From NCBI GenBank assembly GCA_050954785.1, contig JBPBQO010000130.1:1-55789 (forward strand): a stretch of DNA of 55,789 bases. Direction: 5' to 3'. Made by a program: the position numbers and the translations under genes. Shown here piece by piece: positions 40,935-49,944 of the stretch (position 1 is its first letter; each line of letters begins with the position of its first letter). A model generated the notes under the pieces. It did no database searches. It was not told the origin of the DNA and worked only from the letters and a program-made list of their open reading frames with translations. Origin of the DNA: Lichenicola sp050954785 (GTDB lineage Bacteria > Pseudomonadota > Alphaproteobacteria > Acetobacterales > Acetobacteraceae).

Positions 40935-43359
40935 CGTCATGGCCTCCCGGCGATCCGGGCGCGGGATCGCGCAGGATGAAGCTGATGTGGGCACCGGGCG
41001 CCAGCGGCGTCGCCTCGATCGTACCGCCATGCGCCTCGACGATCCGCTGGCAGATCGAAAGCCCGAGCCCGAGCCCGTCCGTCGGAACCGACATGGCGTG
41101 ATGCAGCCGGCGGAACGGCTCGAACATCGTCACACGGTCGGCAATATCGAAGCCGATCCCGTTATCGGCGAAATCGACATGCACCGATGTCCCGTGCCGA
41201 CGCGCCGACACGATCACGCAGAGTGGCCGCGACACGCTGCGATACTTGATCCCGTTGGACAGCAGGTTCTGGAATACGCGCCGCAACTGGGCGGGGTCTC
41301 CGTTGATCACGACGTCGTCCAGCCCGTCGAACGACAGCGAAACGCCCGGCACATCCCGCAGCGCCTCGCCCACATCCTCCAGCGCCTCGTCCGCCAGTTG
41401 CCGGAGATGAACCGGCCTCAGCCGATCGGCGTCCCGGCCGGCGACGGCAAACCGCGCCAGATCGTCGATCATCGCGCGCATCCGTCCAGCCGAGGTAACG
41501 ACCAGCCCGGACATCGTTTCGAGCTCGAGGTCCGCGACCTCGCGCACCAGCGCTTCATGCGCCGGATGACGCGGTGCGCCGGCGGGATCGGCATCGCCGA
41601 ACAAGCCGCGCAGCCCGTCGCGGATCAGTCCGCTCAGCACCTGGATTTGCCAGAGCGGTTCTCGAAGATCGTGGGTCGCGGCATCGGCGAAGAAGCTGAT
41701 CGCCTCGTTGCGGCGGCGCAGCAGGGTCGCCTCGCGGGCAATCTGCGCGCTGCGCCGGAGCAGGGACGCGACCACGCCTTCGCGGAAGTGCATGGCCGCC
41801 GCGACGCAGTCGGCGCCCCATGCCGCCGAACGATCGGCGACTTCCTCGCGCCAGGCGGCGAACGAGGCGCGCGGATGCAGCACCTGCGCCGGCAGCGGGT
41901 CGACTGCCTTGTAGCCGGCCCAGTCGACCTGGCGGCGCAGTTCGGGCCTGAACCACAGCACCCAGCCGCCGGCCTCCGCCGCATTGGCCGGGGACGTCGC
42001 GAGCGGCGTCGCCAACAGGCCGCACGGATGATCGGGCCCGAGCATCTCGAGCAGTGCTGCCGGCAACAGGCTGGGCAGCCGGTCGGTCAGCAGAAGCCGG
42101 GCGGGCTGTCGATCCAGCCAGTCCGCCAGGTGCCGCAACGCATCCTCCGACGGCAATACGCCGACCCGGATGGCCGGATCGGCCAGCTCCATGCCCGCCG
42201 GGCCGAGCACCGCCATTCCGGTCGCCATGCACGCATGCAGAAGGGTCTCGCCTGCCCTGGCCGCTGCGCTTGTGCCAGGAACCAGGCCGCCTTCGGTGCC
42301 GAGAATGGATGCCAGGGTCTCCTGGATCATGGCGATGCGACGACCGGCCGCCGCATCCGCAAGCCAGCCCAGTCGCCAGGACAGGGCCTGAGAGAGCGTT
42401 TCCGCTGCCTGCCGGCGCACATGATCGACGAACAGCGGGCCATGCTGATGGTGGCAGGCAAGCAGGCCCCAAAGCGCCGGTATTGGCCCGGAAGCACCCG
42501 CTTCGCGGCTTGCGCCATCCGGCAGGCCGGCGATGGCGACCGACATCGAGGCATGCACGCCCATGTTGGCAAGATACTCCAGATGCACCGGCGCCACGCC
42601 GCGCAGGACCGCCTGACCCAGATCGACGGGACCGGCCGGCGGCACGAGCGGCACCTGGGCAGACCGGGAATCGGGGATCAGCCGCAGCCGGTTGCTGGCA
42701 TACAGAGCACGCGCCGGAGCCGGAATATCGGAGGCCGGGAACACTAGGCCAAGATAGGAATCCACGCCCGGCGCGATCGATTCCGCGATGACCTCGCCGC
42801 TCCAGTCGGCCATGAAGCGATAGGCCATCACCCGGTCGAACCCGGTGATCCCACGCAGATGCCGGGTGGCGACCTGGCATGCGGCGACCGCGTCCGGCTG
42901 GTGCTGCAGCAATGCGATTGCCTGGTTCAGGCCGAGCAGGATGCGGCGGATGGCCGGCGCATCGGTCGCCTGCTCGGGCTCCAGTTCCAGCAGGGTGTCG
43001 GTCTGGTCGCGACGGATCAGGCCCGTCCAGCGGCGACCGTCCTGTGACACCAGCCCCTCGATCACAGGGTCTGTGACCACGTCCGAATCCGACAGCGCAT
43101 GCTCGATCCGCGCGACGGCATCGGGCTCCAAAAGCCCGGCCAGCGACACGGGGCCCTGGCCGGCGGGAGTGTTGCCGCTCGCGGCGACGACCCGCAGCCT
43201 CCCGCCATCGGGGTCCGTGCGCAGCACCAGCAGCAGGCCGTGCGGCTGGATCGTACCGGGCGCATGCACCGGTTCGCGATCGCATGCGGTCCGGCCTGTA
43301 TCGGTCTCGCCGGGAGGATCGTTACGGATCGGGCCGTTCAAGTGCGGGCTTCCCCGCAT
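40924..43359 (-). CDS. bphP: Bacteriophytochrome histidine kinase (PAS-GAF-PHY-HisKA-HATPase)
   Basis: An 811-residue red/far-red photoreceptor kinase. PAS-2 (residues ~20-130) carries the biliverdin Cys26 in ACDREPVHAPGTIQPHG. GAF (~140-315) has FDRVMAYRFMADWSGEV, canonical PASDIP, and VHLEYLANMGV with LWGLLACHHQHG. PHY (~330-510) is followed by HisKA (His in DAATHDLREPLWQIQ near 565) and HATPase (N-box FQNLLSNGIKYR, NGIGFD, GLGLSIC). No receiver is fused; instead the next gene is an Rcp1-like regulator overlapping it. It heads an operon of overlapping genes ending in the NAD regulator. It diverges from a carbonic anhydrase gene; 102 bases between them hold both promoters. The ATG at 43359 could be preceded by other starts. 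Confidence 0.96.
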   Translation of the reverse strand: MRGSPHLNGPIRNDPPGETDTGRTACDREPVHAPGTIQPHGLLLVLRTDPDGGRLRVVAASGNTPAGQGPVSLAGLLEPDAVARIEHALSDSDVVTDPVIEGLVSQDGRRWTGLIRRDQTDTLLELEPEQATDAPAIRRILLGLNQAIALLQHQPDAVAACQVATRHLRGITGFDRVMAYRFMADWSGEVIAESIAPGVDSYLGLVFPASDIPAPARALYASNRLRLIPDSRSAQVPLVPPAGPVDLGQAVLRGVAPVHLEYLANMGVHASMSVAIAGLPDGASREAGASGPIPALWGLLACHHQHGPLFVDHVRRQAAETLSQALSWRLGWLADAAAGRRIAMIQETLASILGTEGGLVPGTSAAARAGETLLHACMATGMAVLGPAGMELADPAIRVGVLPSEDALRHLADWLDRQPARLLLTDRLPSLLPAALLEMLGPDHPCGLLATPLATSPANAAEAGGWVLWFRPELRRQVDWAGYKAVDPLPAQVLHPRASFAAWREEVADRSAAWGADCVAAAMHFREGVVASLLRRSAQIAREATLLRRRNEAISFFADAATHDLREPLWQIQVLSGLIRDGLRGLFGDADPAGAPRHPAHEALVREVADLELETMSGLVVTSAGRMRAMIDDLARFAVAGRDADRLRPVHLRQLADEALEDVGEALRDVPGVSLSFDGLDDVVINGDPAQLRRVFQNLLSNGIKYRSVSRPLCVIVSARRHGTSVHVDFADNGIGFDIADRVTMFEPFRRLHHAMSVPTDGLGLGLSICQRIVEAHGGTIEATPLAPGAHISFILRDPAPGSPGGHDDAV

Positions 43360-43461
43360 ACGATATGTCTGGGCATGATGCGTGGCGGTTTCCGGTTCGA
43401 GGCTTGCATATCGACGTGTCAGCTTACGTGGCCGGCTCCGGCCGGCACAGAGGAAACGAGC

Positions 43462-44151
43462 ATGCCGACAGCCCCTTTACACGACCGCAACTCGATCGTT
43501 TCGCTCCTGGAAGGCGTGCGCGACTTCAACGTCCGCGTGTTCCCCGAGAAGCAGAAGATGTTCTCGGACCTGGCCGAAGGGCAATCGCCACATACCCTGT
43601 TCATCGCCTGTGCCGACAGCCGGGTCAGTCCCGGCATGATCACCCAGCAGCCGCCGGGAGCGATGTTCGTACTGCGCAATATCGGCAACATTGTGCCGAC
43701 CTACGGCGAGATGCTGGGCGGCGTGTCGGCGGCGATCGAGTATGCGGTCATCGCGCTGGGCGTGAAGCACATCATCGTCTGCGGCCACTCCGACTGCGGC
43801 GCGATGAAGGCGCTGCTCGAGCCGGAAGCGCACGGGCTGGACAGGATGCCGACGGTGGCGAGCTGGCTGCGCAACGCCGAGACCGCGCGTGCCGTCACCG
43901 CCGCCATCCATCCGCACGCGCACGGCGCGGAGGCCGTGGCGGCGCTGGCGGAACAGAACGTGCTGCTGCAGCTCGATCACCTGCGCACCCATCCCGCGGT
44001 CGCGGCCCGTGTCGCTGAAGGCCGGCTGCTGCTGCAGGGCTGGCTCTACGACATCGCCACCGGTGCGATCCGGGTGTTCGACGGACAGACCCGTCTGGCC
44101 CTTACCCTGGACGAAGCGCTTTCGGCGCTGAAGGGTGCCGAGCCCGCGTGA
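43462..44151 (+). CDS. Beta-class carbonic anhydrase
   Basis: A 229-residue zinc enzyme interconverting CO2 and bicarbonate in the cytosol. Zinc ligands are Cys in FIACADSRVSP and His and Cys in VCGHSDCGAMKALL; Asp and Arg of ADSR form the catalytic dyad. Length and motifs fit the plant/bacterial CynT-like type. GAGGAAA lies eight bases before the ATG at 43462. The stop overlaps the GTG of the next gene (GTGA), so the two are coupled. It may serve bicarbonate supply for carboxylases such as acetyl-CoA carboxylase. Confidence 0.95.
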   Translation: MPTAPLHDRNSIVSLLEGVRDFNVRVFPEKQKMFSDLAEGQSPHTLFIACADSRVSPGMITQQPPGAMFVLRNIGNIVPTYGEMLGGVSAAIEYAVIALGVKHIIVCGHSDCGAMKALLEPEAHGLDRMPTVASWLRNAETARAVTAAIHPHAHGAEAVAALAEQNVLLQLDHLRTHPAVAARVAEGRLLLQGWLYDIATGAIRVFDGQTRLALTLDEALSALKGAEPA

Positions 44152-45038
44152 CTATGCCTGGCTGGATGCGCGTGGGCGCATTCGCGGCGGTCCTGGTTCT
44201 TGGCGGTGGTCCGGCACGCGCCGCCGATCCAATCGGCATCAAGATCGCGACCTGGAACATGGAATGGCTGACCAGCCGGCCGGCCGGCGACCCTGCCCTC
44301 CCCGACGATGCGGAGCCGAAACAGGACGCCGACATCGCGACCCTGGCTGGCTACGCCACCGGGCTACAGGCGACGGCGGTGGCACTCGAGGAAGTCGACG
44401 ACCCGGCCCTGGTCGCACGCATATTCTCGCCCGATCGATACCAGGTGCTGATCACCAACGATCAGGTGGTACAGCGCGTGGCGCTGGTGGTGCGTCGGGG
44501 TATTACGGTGACCCGACACCCGGACCTTGCCGCACTCGATGTAAGCCAGGCTGGCCGGCGGCATCTGCGCACCGGGCTCGATGCGACGCTTGCGGTTGGC
44601 GGGACCTCGCTTCGCGTGCTGGCGGTGCATCTGAAAAGCGGATGCTGGGAAGGCCCGCTCGGCGACACGCACCGTGCCGCCTGCGCCGACCTCGCGGCGC
44701 AACTGCCGGTGCTGCAGGCCTGGATCGCCGCACGGCAGGCCGAGGGCGTGGCATTTATCGTGCTTGGTGATTTCAACCGTCGCCTGAAGGCCGGCGACAT
44801 GTTTCTCGCCGGGTTGCAGCGGAATGCGCCTCTCGGCGTCGCCACAGCCGGCCATGCCAGCCCCTGCTGGGGCGGCGAGGATTTCATCGATCAGATCCTG
44901 GCCGGCGGCCCGGCGCGGCTCTGGATGCAGCCGGACAGCCTGCGTGTACTGGTCTATCGGGAAACCAACCCGGACATGAAGGAACGCCTGTCCGATCATT
45001 GTCCGGTATCGGTGCGGTTCAGCCTGCCACAAGGCTGA
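44148..45038 (+). CDS. Exported endonuclease/exonuclease/phosphatase family protein
   Basis: A 296-residue protein of the EEP superfamily. Metal-site motifs are KIATWNMEWL near residue 35 (the metal-binding Asn; the partner Glu is in ALEEVDDP), LAVHLKSGC, GDFNRRL near 205 and SDHCPVSVRF near the end. MPGWMRVGAFAAVLVLGGGPARAAD is a signal peptide, so it works in the periplasm or outside. Related enzymes hydrolyse nucleic acids, phospholipids or sugar phosphates; nothing here decides which. The GTG start at 44148 overlaps the carbonic anhydrase stop; an ATG two codons later is equally possible. Confidence 0.88.
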   Translation: MTMPGWMRVGAFAAVLVLGGGPARAADPIGIKIATWNMEWLTSRPAGDPALPDDAEPKQDADIATLAGYATGLQATAVALEEVDDPALVARIFSPDRYQVLITNDQVVQRVALVVRRGITVTRHPDLAALDVSQAGRRHLRTGLDATLAVGGTSLRVLAVHLKSGCWEGPLGDTHRAACADLAAQLPVLQAWIAARQAEGVAFIVLGDFNRRLKAGDMFLAGLQRNAPLGVATAGHASPCWGGEDFIDQILAGGPARLWMQPDSLRVLVYRETNPDMKERLSDHCPVSVRFSLPQG

Positions 45039-45051
45039 ACCGCGTCGGCAC

Positions 45052-45882
45052 TCAGAAGCTGTTGTCGCCGCCGAAGTCGCCACCACCACCACCGTCGCCG
45101 CCGAAATCGCTGTCGCTGCCGCCGCCGCCGCCATTGTCGAAGTTCGGGTCGACATCGCCGCCGGCATTGCCGAATGCGTCACCGCCGAAGCCGCCGCCGG
45201 CACTCTCCCCGCCACCGCCGAAGCCGCCACCCATGCCGCCCATTCCGCCGCCCATGCCATGGCCGCCGCCGAACATGTCCATCAGCGCGTTACCGGCCAC
45301 CATGCCGCCGGCAACGCCGGCCGCGGTCGTCAGCGCCGAGCCCAGGAAGCCGGAACCCTGCCGCTGGAACATGCCGGGCTGGTAGCCGGGCGGATAGTTC
45401 GGCTGCGGCGGTCCACCCTGGTAGCCGCCTTGGCCCTGGTAGCCCTGCTGGCCCTGGTAGCCTTGCTGTCCCTGAAAGCCCTGGCCCTGCTGGCCGCCCC
45501 AGCGCGGCGGAGGCTGCTGCTGGTTCTGCTGGCCGCCGCCGAACAGGCCGCCGAAGAAGCCGCCGCTCTTCTGCTGCGGCTGCTGCTGCACCGTCTGCAA
45601 CTGGGTCTGTGCCTGCTGAAGCTCCCATTCAAGCCGCTTGATACGGTTCTGGGACTCGGCCAGCGCCGCTTCCTGCACGACCGCCATCTGGGTGATGCGG
45701 TAGGGCGCCTCGGGAAAGCGCTGGAAATTGTCGCGGATGGTGCGATCCGCCTCGGGATCGAGCGCCGGCAGGTTCGACGACTGCGCGGTCGTCGTCGGAA
45801 CGCTGCCGAACGCCGACGATTGCGGACTGCCGCCGACACGGGCGATGAAGCGCTCGATGAGCTCGCGTTCTTCGTTGTTCAT
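45052..45882 (-). CDS. DUF2076 domain-containing protein, Gln/Gly-rich
   Basis: A 276-residue protein. The N-terminal DUF2076 part (MNNEERELIERFIARV, DPEADRTIRDN, APYRITQMAVVQEAALAESQNRIKRLEW) is a short helical region with a coiled coil to about residue 100. A Gln/Pro/Gly/Tyr-rich stretch with repeated QGYQGQ units follows (about 115-165). A hydrophobic, Gly/Ala helix (LGSALTTAAGVAGGMVAGNALMDMF) and a very Gly/Asp-rich tail end it. Function is unknown. The repetitive codons make this region look like tandem repeats in DNA. The frame ends 13 bases from the convergent EEP gene. Confidence 0.85.
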   Translation of the reverse strand: MNNEERELIERFIARVGGSPQSSAFGSVPTTTAQSSNLPALDPEADRTIRDNFQRFPEAPYRITQMAVVQEAALAESQNRIKRLEWELQQAQTQLQTVQQQPQQKSGGFFGGLFGGGQQNQQQPPPRWGGQQGQGFQGQQGYQGQQGYQGQGGYQGGPPQPNYPPGYQPGMFQRQGSGFLGSALTTAAGVAGGMVAGNALMDMFGGGHGMGGGMGGMGGGFGGGGESAGGGFGGDAFGNAGGDVDPNFDNGGGGGSDSDFGGDGGGGGDFGGDNSF

Positions 45883-45969
45883 GACTGGTTGATCCGGTTG
45901 AAGGGTTGCTGGAAGGTCGGCTCGGGAAACAGGTGCGTCAAGATAGTCGGCGTATTGCAGGGGGCCGGC

Positions 45970-46410
45970 TCATTGCAGGGGGCCCAGTCCAAGGCGCCGC
46001 CACTCGATTTTCGGGCAACGGTCCATCACCACCGACAGGCCCGCATCGCGGGCACGGGCTGCGGAGACCGGTTCGGCGATGTCGAGCTGCATCCAGATGG
46101 TTCGGGCGCCGAGCCTGATCGCCTCGTCCACCACCGGTGCCACCTGATCGGTCGCCCGGAAGATGTCGACCATCTCCAGCGGCACCGCCTGCTCGAGCGT
46201 CGCGACCACGGTACAGCCGTGGATCGCCTGGCCGGCCAGGCCCGGATTGACCGGCACCACGTCGTAGCCCTGGTCGAGCAGAAACCGCATGACCGCGTTA
46301 GACGCGCGCTCCGGCTTCGGCGATGCGCCGACCAGTGCGACCCGCCTCGTTCGGGTCAGGATTCCGGCGACCGTCGCGTCGTCCAGTCCGTCGGCCGTGC
46401 TGTCGTTCAC
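45970..46410 (-). CDS. CoA-binding domain protein (YccU-like)
   Basis: A 146-residue Rossmann-fold protein with a CoA-binding domain: RRVALVGASPKPERASNAVMRFLLDQGYDVVPVNPG followed by IWMQLDI and a short C-terminal VMDRCPKIEWRRL. It belongs to the YccU/DUF type whose role is unclear; CoA or acyl-CoA binding is assumed from the fold. The start is GTG at 46410 with GAGGAGG seven bases upstream. A much longer in-frame upstream extension has no coding character and would run over the glyQ promoter region. It is 87 bases from the DUF2076 gene on the same strand. Confidence 0.88.
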   Translation of the reverse strand: MNDSTADGLDDATVAGILTRTRRVALVGASPKPERASNAVMRFLLDQGYDVVPVNPGLAGQAIHGCTVVATLEQAVPLEMVDIFRATDQVAPVVDEAIRLGARTIWMQLDIAEPVSAARARDAGLSVVMDRCPKIEWRRLGLGPLQ

Positions 46411-46583
46411 CTGGGGCCCTCCTCGCCATGGACACCACTCATATGGGCAGCCTCGCACGCATTTCCTGGCCGCGTGCGGGTTTCTTGCTGCAAATGGGGG
46501 CCGACCGTATGGTGCCGCCCCTATCCCCTGCCCGCCGATGACGGGGAGGTAAACTCGCGTCCAGCTTCTGGAGACCGACGACC

Positions 46584-47507
46584 ATGGAAACGGCGCTGGC
46601 ACCGTCCCGAGGCCCGAATTCAACACAAACGGGCAACGTCCGTTCCCGCAAGCCGGGCGCGCTGTCGTTCCAGGACCTGATCCTGACGCTACACCGGTTC
46701 TGGGCCGACCAGGGCTGCGCGATCCTGCAACCCTATGACACCGAAGTCGGCGCCGGGACGCTGCATCCCGCCACCAGCCTGCGCGCGCTCGGCCCAAAAC
46801 CCTGGCGCGCCGCCTATGTGCAGCCATGCCGGCGACCCTCCGATGGTCGTTATGGCGAGAACCCGAACCGGCTGCAGCATTATTATCAATACCAGGTGTT
46901 GCTGAAGCCGACCCCGGACGACAGCCAGGCGCTGTTGCTGGACAGCTACCGTGCCATCGGCATCGACCCGCTCGAACACGATATCCGTTTCGTCGAGGAT
47001 GACTGGGAAAATCCGACCATCGGCGCCTGGGGGCTCGGCTGGGAGGTCTGGTGCGACGGCATGGAAGTGACCCAGTACACCTATTTCCAGCAGGTCGGCG
47101 GCATCCCGACGGTTCTGCCCTCCACAGAACTCACCTACGGGCTCGAGCGGCTGGCGATGTACGTGCAAGGCGTCGACAACGTCTATGATTTGGACTTCAA
47201 CGGACACGGTTTGACATACGGCGACGTGTTCCTGCGCGCCGAGCGCGAATATTCGCGCCATAATTTCGAGCTTGCCGACACCGACATGCTGCTGCGCCAT
47301 TTCGCCGATGCCGAGCGCGAAAGTGCGGCACTGGTAAAACACGGTGTCGCCCAGCCGGCATACGACCAGTGTTTGAAAGCAAGCCACCTGTTCAACCTGC
47401 TGGACGCACGCGGCGTGATTTCCGTGGCCGAGCGTGCGTCCTATATCGGCCGCGTACGTAATCTGGCGCGCGGTTGCGCCGAGGAATGGCTGCGAGGCGA
47501 GGCCTAG
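46584..47507 (+). CDS. glyQ: Glycine--tRNA ligase subunit alpha
   Basis: A 307-residue alpha subunit of the bacterial alpha2beta2 glycyl-tRNA synthetase, which activates glycine and holds the catalytic class II fold. Key blocks: LSFQDLILTLHRFWADQGCAIL, EVGAGTLHPATSLRALGPKPW, YVQPCRRPSDGRYGENPNRLQHYYQ, WEVWCDGMEVTQYTYFQQVGG and LTYGLERLAMYVQGV. GGAGA sits ten bases before the ATG. A short nonconserved N-terminal extension of about 30 residues is present; an internal start is possible. Three bases separate its stop from glyS. Confidence 0.97.
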   Translation: METALAPSRGPNSTQTGNVRSRKPGALSFQDLILTLHRFWADQGCAILQPYDTEVGAGTLHPATSLRALGPKPWRAAYVQPCRRPSDGRYGENPNRLQHYYQYQVLLKPTPDDSQALLLDSYRAIGIDPLEHDIRFVEDDWENPTIGAWGLGWEVWCDGMEVTQYTYFQQVGGIPTVLPSTELTYGLERLAMYVQGVDNVYDLDFNGHGLTYGDVFLRAEREYSRHNFELADTDMLLRHFADAERESAALVKHGVAQPAYDQCLKASHLFNLLDARGVISVAERASYIGRVRNLARGCAEEWLRGEA

Positions 47508-47510
47508 ATC

Positions 47511-49571
47511 ATGCCCGAGTTGTTCATCGAACTGTTCTGCGAGGAAATCCCCGCGCGGATGCAGGCCCCGGCCGCCGCCGATCTCGCCCGTCTGGTCGTG
47601 GAGGCCCTGGCGCCGCTTTCCCCAGCGGGACCACGCACCTTCTCCGGCCCACGCCGGATCGCACTCGCGGTGACGGTCGCCGCCGGCGTCGCGGCCAGCG
47701 CCGGCAGCGAGCGCGGTCCGCGGGAGAGTGCACCGGAGCAGGCGCTCGCCGGCTTCCTGCGCAAGCACCAGGCCAGCCGGGACGCGTTGACCCTGGAAAA
47801 CGGCTTCTGGGTGTTGTCCAGGGAAACGCCGGCGATCGATGCCGCGCGGCTGGTGTCCGATGCGATGCCCGCGCTGCTGCGCCGGTTTCCCTGGCCGAAA
47901 TCGATGCGCTGGGGTGCGATCAGCGCCTTTGCCTGGGTCAGGCCACTACGCCGCATCGTCTGCCTGCTGGACGGCAACGTCGTTCCCTTCAACCTCGCCG
48001 ACGGCGCCGACGACGGGCACGGACTGGTCGCCTCGAACCTGACCGAGGGACATCGCGTCCTGTCGCCCGGTGCAGTGCCGATCAACGACACGGCAGAGTG
48101 GCAGCGAACCCTCGCCGAGCGGCATGTGAACGTCGATGCGCAGGAGCGCCGGCTTCTCATCGAGACCGGCGTCGGTGCGTTGGCCGCACAGGAAGGCCTG
48201 ACCGTGGTTGCCGATAACGGCCTGCTCGACGAGGTCGCCGGCCTGGTCGAATGGCCGGTGCCGCTGATCGGCAGCATCGGCGACCGCTTCATGGACCTGC
48301 CGCCCGAGGTGATGCAGGTGTCGATGCGGGTGAACCAGCGCTACTTCGCGCTGCGCCAGGCCGACGGCACTGCCGCCCCGCGTTTCGGCTTCATCGCCAA
48401 CACCATCCCGCGCGACGGCGGCGCCACCATCATCGCCGGGAACGAGCGTGTGCTGGCCGCGCGATTCTCCGATGCGCGCCATTTCTGGGATCTCGACCGT
48501 GCGGGCGCGCTCGCCGACCGCGTTGCTGCACTGGACGGCGTCACCTTCCATGCGAAGCTCGGCACGCAGGGTGCCCGCGCGCTTCGGCTGCAATCGTTGG
48601 CGTCCGTCGTGGCAACCGCGATCGGCGCCGACCCGGTGCTGGCCGCGCGTGCCGGACTGCTGGCCAAGGCCGACCTCACGACCGGCATGGTCGGCGAGTT
48701 TCCCGAACTCCAGGGTGTGATGGGCGGCTACTACGCCACGCATGACGGCGAGGCCGCTCCAGTCGCCGCCGCCATACGCGAGCACTACCAGCCACGCGGG
48801 CCCGGCGACGCATTGCCCACCGCGCAAGTGTCGATCGCGGTTGCCCTGGCAGACAAGATCGATACGCTGACAGGCTTCTTCGCAATCGGCGAGAAACCCG
48901 GCGGCTCCGGTGACCCGTTTGCGCTTCGTCGCGCGGCGCTCGGCGTGATCCGCATCATCCGCGAGCACCGGCTCCGTCTCGACCTCGACCTGCTGTTCCG
49001 CGCGGCGGCGTCCTTCTATCCGGACGCGCTGGCACGAAACGACGACCTAGCCCTCCTGCCCGCCTTCATCGCCGAACGCCTGCGCGTGCAGCTCCGCGCC
49101 GAGGGCGCACGGCACGACGTGCTGACGGCGGTGTCGGCGGTCGGACAGGACCCCGACCTGACCCGGCTGCTCGCGCGGACCGAGGCGGTCGCCGGTCTGC
49201 TCGGCACCGATGACGGCAGGAACCTGCTCACCGCCGCGAAACGCGCCGCCAACATCCTGCGCATCGAGGACAAGAAGGACGGACCGCATGACGGCGCACC
49301 GGACTCGTCCCTGATGATCCAGGCCGAGGAACACGCACTTGCAGACGCGCTGGCCCGGGCGCTGCCGACCATCGACACGGCGCTCGCCGCCGAGAGCTAC
49401 GACGTCGCGATGGCCTCGATGGCCAGCCTGCGCATGCCGCTCGACGTGTTCTTCGATACGGTCACGGTCAATGCGGACGACGCCCCTGTCAGGCGCAACC
49501 GCCTGCGCCTGCTGTCGCAAACCCGGGCGACACTGACTCGCGTAGCCGACTTCACCTTGATCGAGGGCTGA
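47511..49571 (+). CDS. glyS: Glycine--tRNA ligase subunit beta
   Basis: A 686-residue beta subunit of glycyl-tRNA synthetase that binds tRNA and supports the alpha subunit. It opens with the family hallmark LFIELFCEEIPARM and shows GFLRKHQ, FPWPKSMRWG, GEFPELQGVMGGYYA and DKIDTLTGFFAIGEKPGGSGDPFALRRAALG, then a C-terminal helical domain and anticodon-binding region. Standard length. Its last 20 bases overlap the convergent response-regulator gene. Confidence 0.97.
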   Translation: MPELFIELFCEEIPARMQAPAAADLARLVVEALAPLSPAGPRTFSGPRRIALAVTVAAGVAASAGSERGPRESAPEQALAGFLRKHQASRDALTLENGFWVLSRETPAIDAARLVSDAMPALLRRFPWPKSMRWGAISAFAWVRPLRRIVCLLDGNVVPFNLADGADDGHGLVASNLTEGHRVLSPGAVPINDTAEWQRTLAERHVNVDAQERRLLIETGVGALAAQEGLTVVADNGLLDEVAGLVEWPVPLIGSIGDRFMDLPPEVMQVSMRVNQRYFALRQADGTAAPRFGFIANTIPRDGGATIIAGNERVLAARFSDARHFWDLDRAGALADRVAALDGVTFHAKLGTQGARALRLQSLASVVATAIGADPVLAARAGLLAKADLTTGMVGEFPELQGVMGGYYATHDGEAAPVAAAIREHYQPRGPGDALPTAQVSIAVALADKIDTLTGFFAIGEKPGGSGDPFALRRAALGVIRIIREHRLRLDLDLLFRAAASFYPDALARNDDLALLPAFIAERLRVQLRAEGARHDVLTAVSAVGQDPDLTRLLARTEAVAGLLGTDDGRNLLTAAKRAANILRIEDKKDGPHDGAPDSSLMIQAEEHALADALARALPTIDTALAAESYDVAMASMASLRMPLDVFFDTVTVNADDAPVRRNRLRLLSQTRATLTRVADFTLIEG

Positions 49572-49944
49572 AGCCCAGGGCCGCTGCCACGACCTGCTCG
49601 AAGCCCGGCCCATCGAACGGCTTGGTGAGGACCGGCCGGTCGGCGTATCGAGCGTCGACGCCGCTGCGTCCATAGCCGGTCGCGAAGATGAACGGGATGC
49701 CTCGGGCGGCAAGTGCGTCGGCAACCAGGAAACACCGTTCGCCGGCCACGTTCACATCGAGTATCGCACAGTCGGGACCGTTCTCGTTGCGGCTGGCGAT
49801 AGCCAGGCCCTTCGCGACCGTGCCGGCACACTCGACGGCAGCGCAGCCGAGATCGATCAGCATGTCCTCGATATACATGGCGACCATCATTTCGTCGTCG
49901 ACGACGAGAAAACGCAAGCCCGACAACATCGTCGCTGTGGTCAT
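49552..49944 (-). CDS. CheY-like single-domain response regulator
   Basis: A 130-residue receiver domain alone: FLVVDDEMMVA acidic pair, phospho-Asp in CAILDVNVAG at about residue 58, FIFATGYG Thr switch, and VLTKPFDG Lys. FATGYG and LTKPF are typical of receivers partnered with HWE kinases. The ATG at 49944 overlaps the stop of the preceding large hybrid kinase (ATGA), so it is the likely phospho-acceptor of that kinase. Longer in-frame versions would lie wholly inside that gene. It has no output domain. Confidence 0.92.
   Translation of the reverse strand: MTTATMLSGLRFLVVDDEMMVAMYIEDMLIDLGCAAVECAGTVAKGLAIASRNENGPDCAILDVNVAGERCFLVADALAARGIPFIFATGYGRSGVDARYADRPVLTKPFDGPGFEQVVAAALGFSPRSR

Noticed and set aside
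40795..42747. 650-codon plus-strand open frame
   Set aside because: Antisense to the second bacteriophytochrome; Arg/Pro/Gln-rich composition typical of a shadow frame.
45390..45500. CRISPR-like or tandem DNA repeat with repeated CCTGGTAGCC units
   Set aside because: These are codons of the Gln-Gly-Tyr repeats in the DUF2076 protein; no spacer regularity or cas genes.
46411..46583. Riboswitch or T-box before glyQ
   Set aside because: The 173-base leader shows no recognisable specifier stem, antiterminator or glycine-riboswitch core.
45970..46827. Long version (285 residues) of the CoA-binding protein
   Set aside because: The extension lacks coding character and overlaps the glyQ start; a GTG with a good Shine-Dalgarno at 46410 explains the domain.
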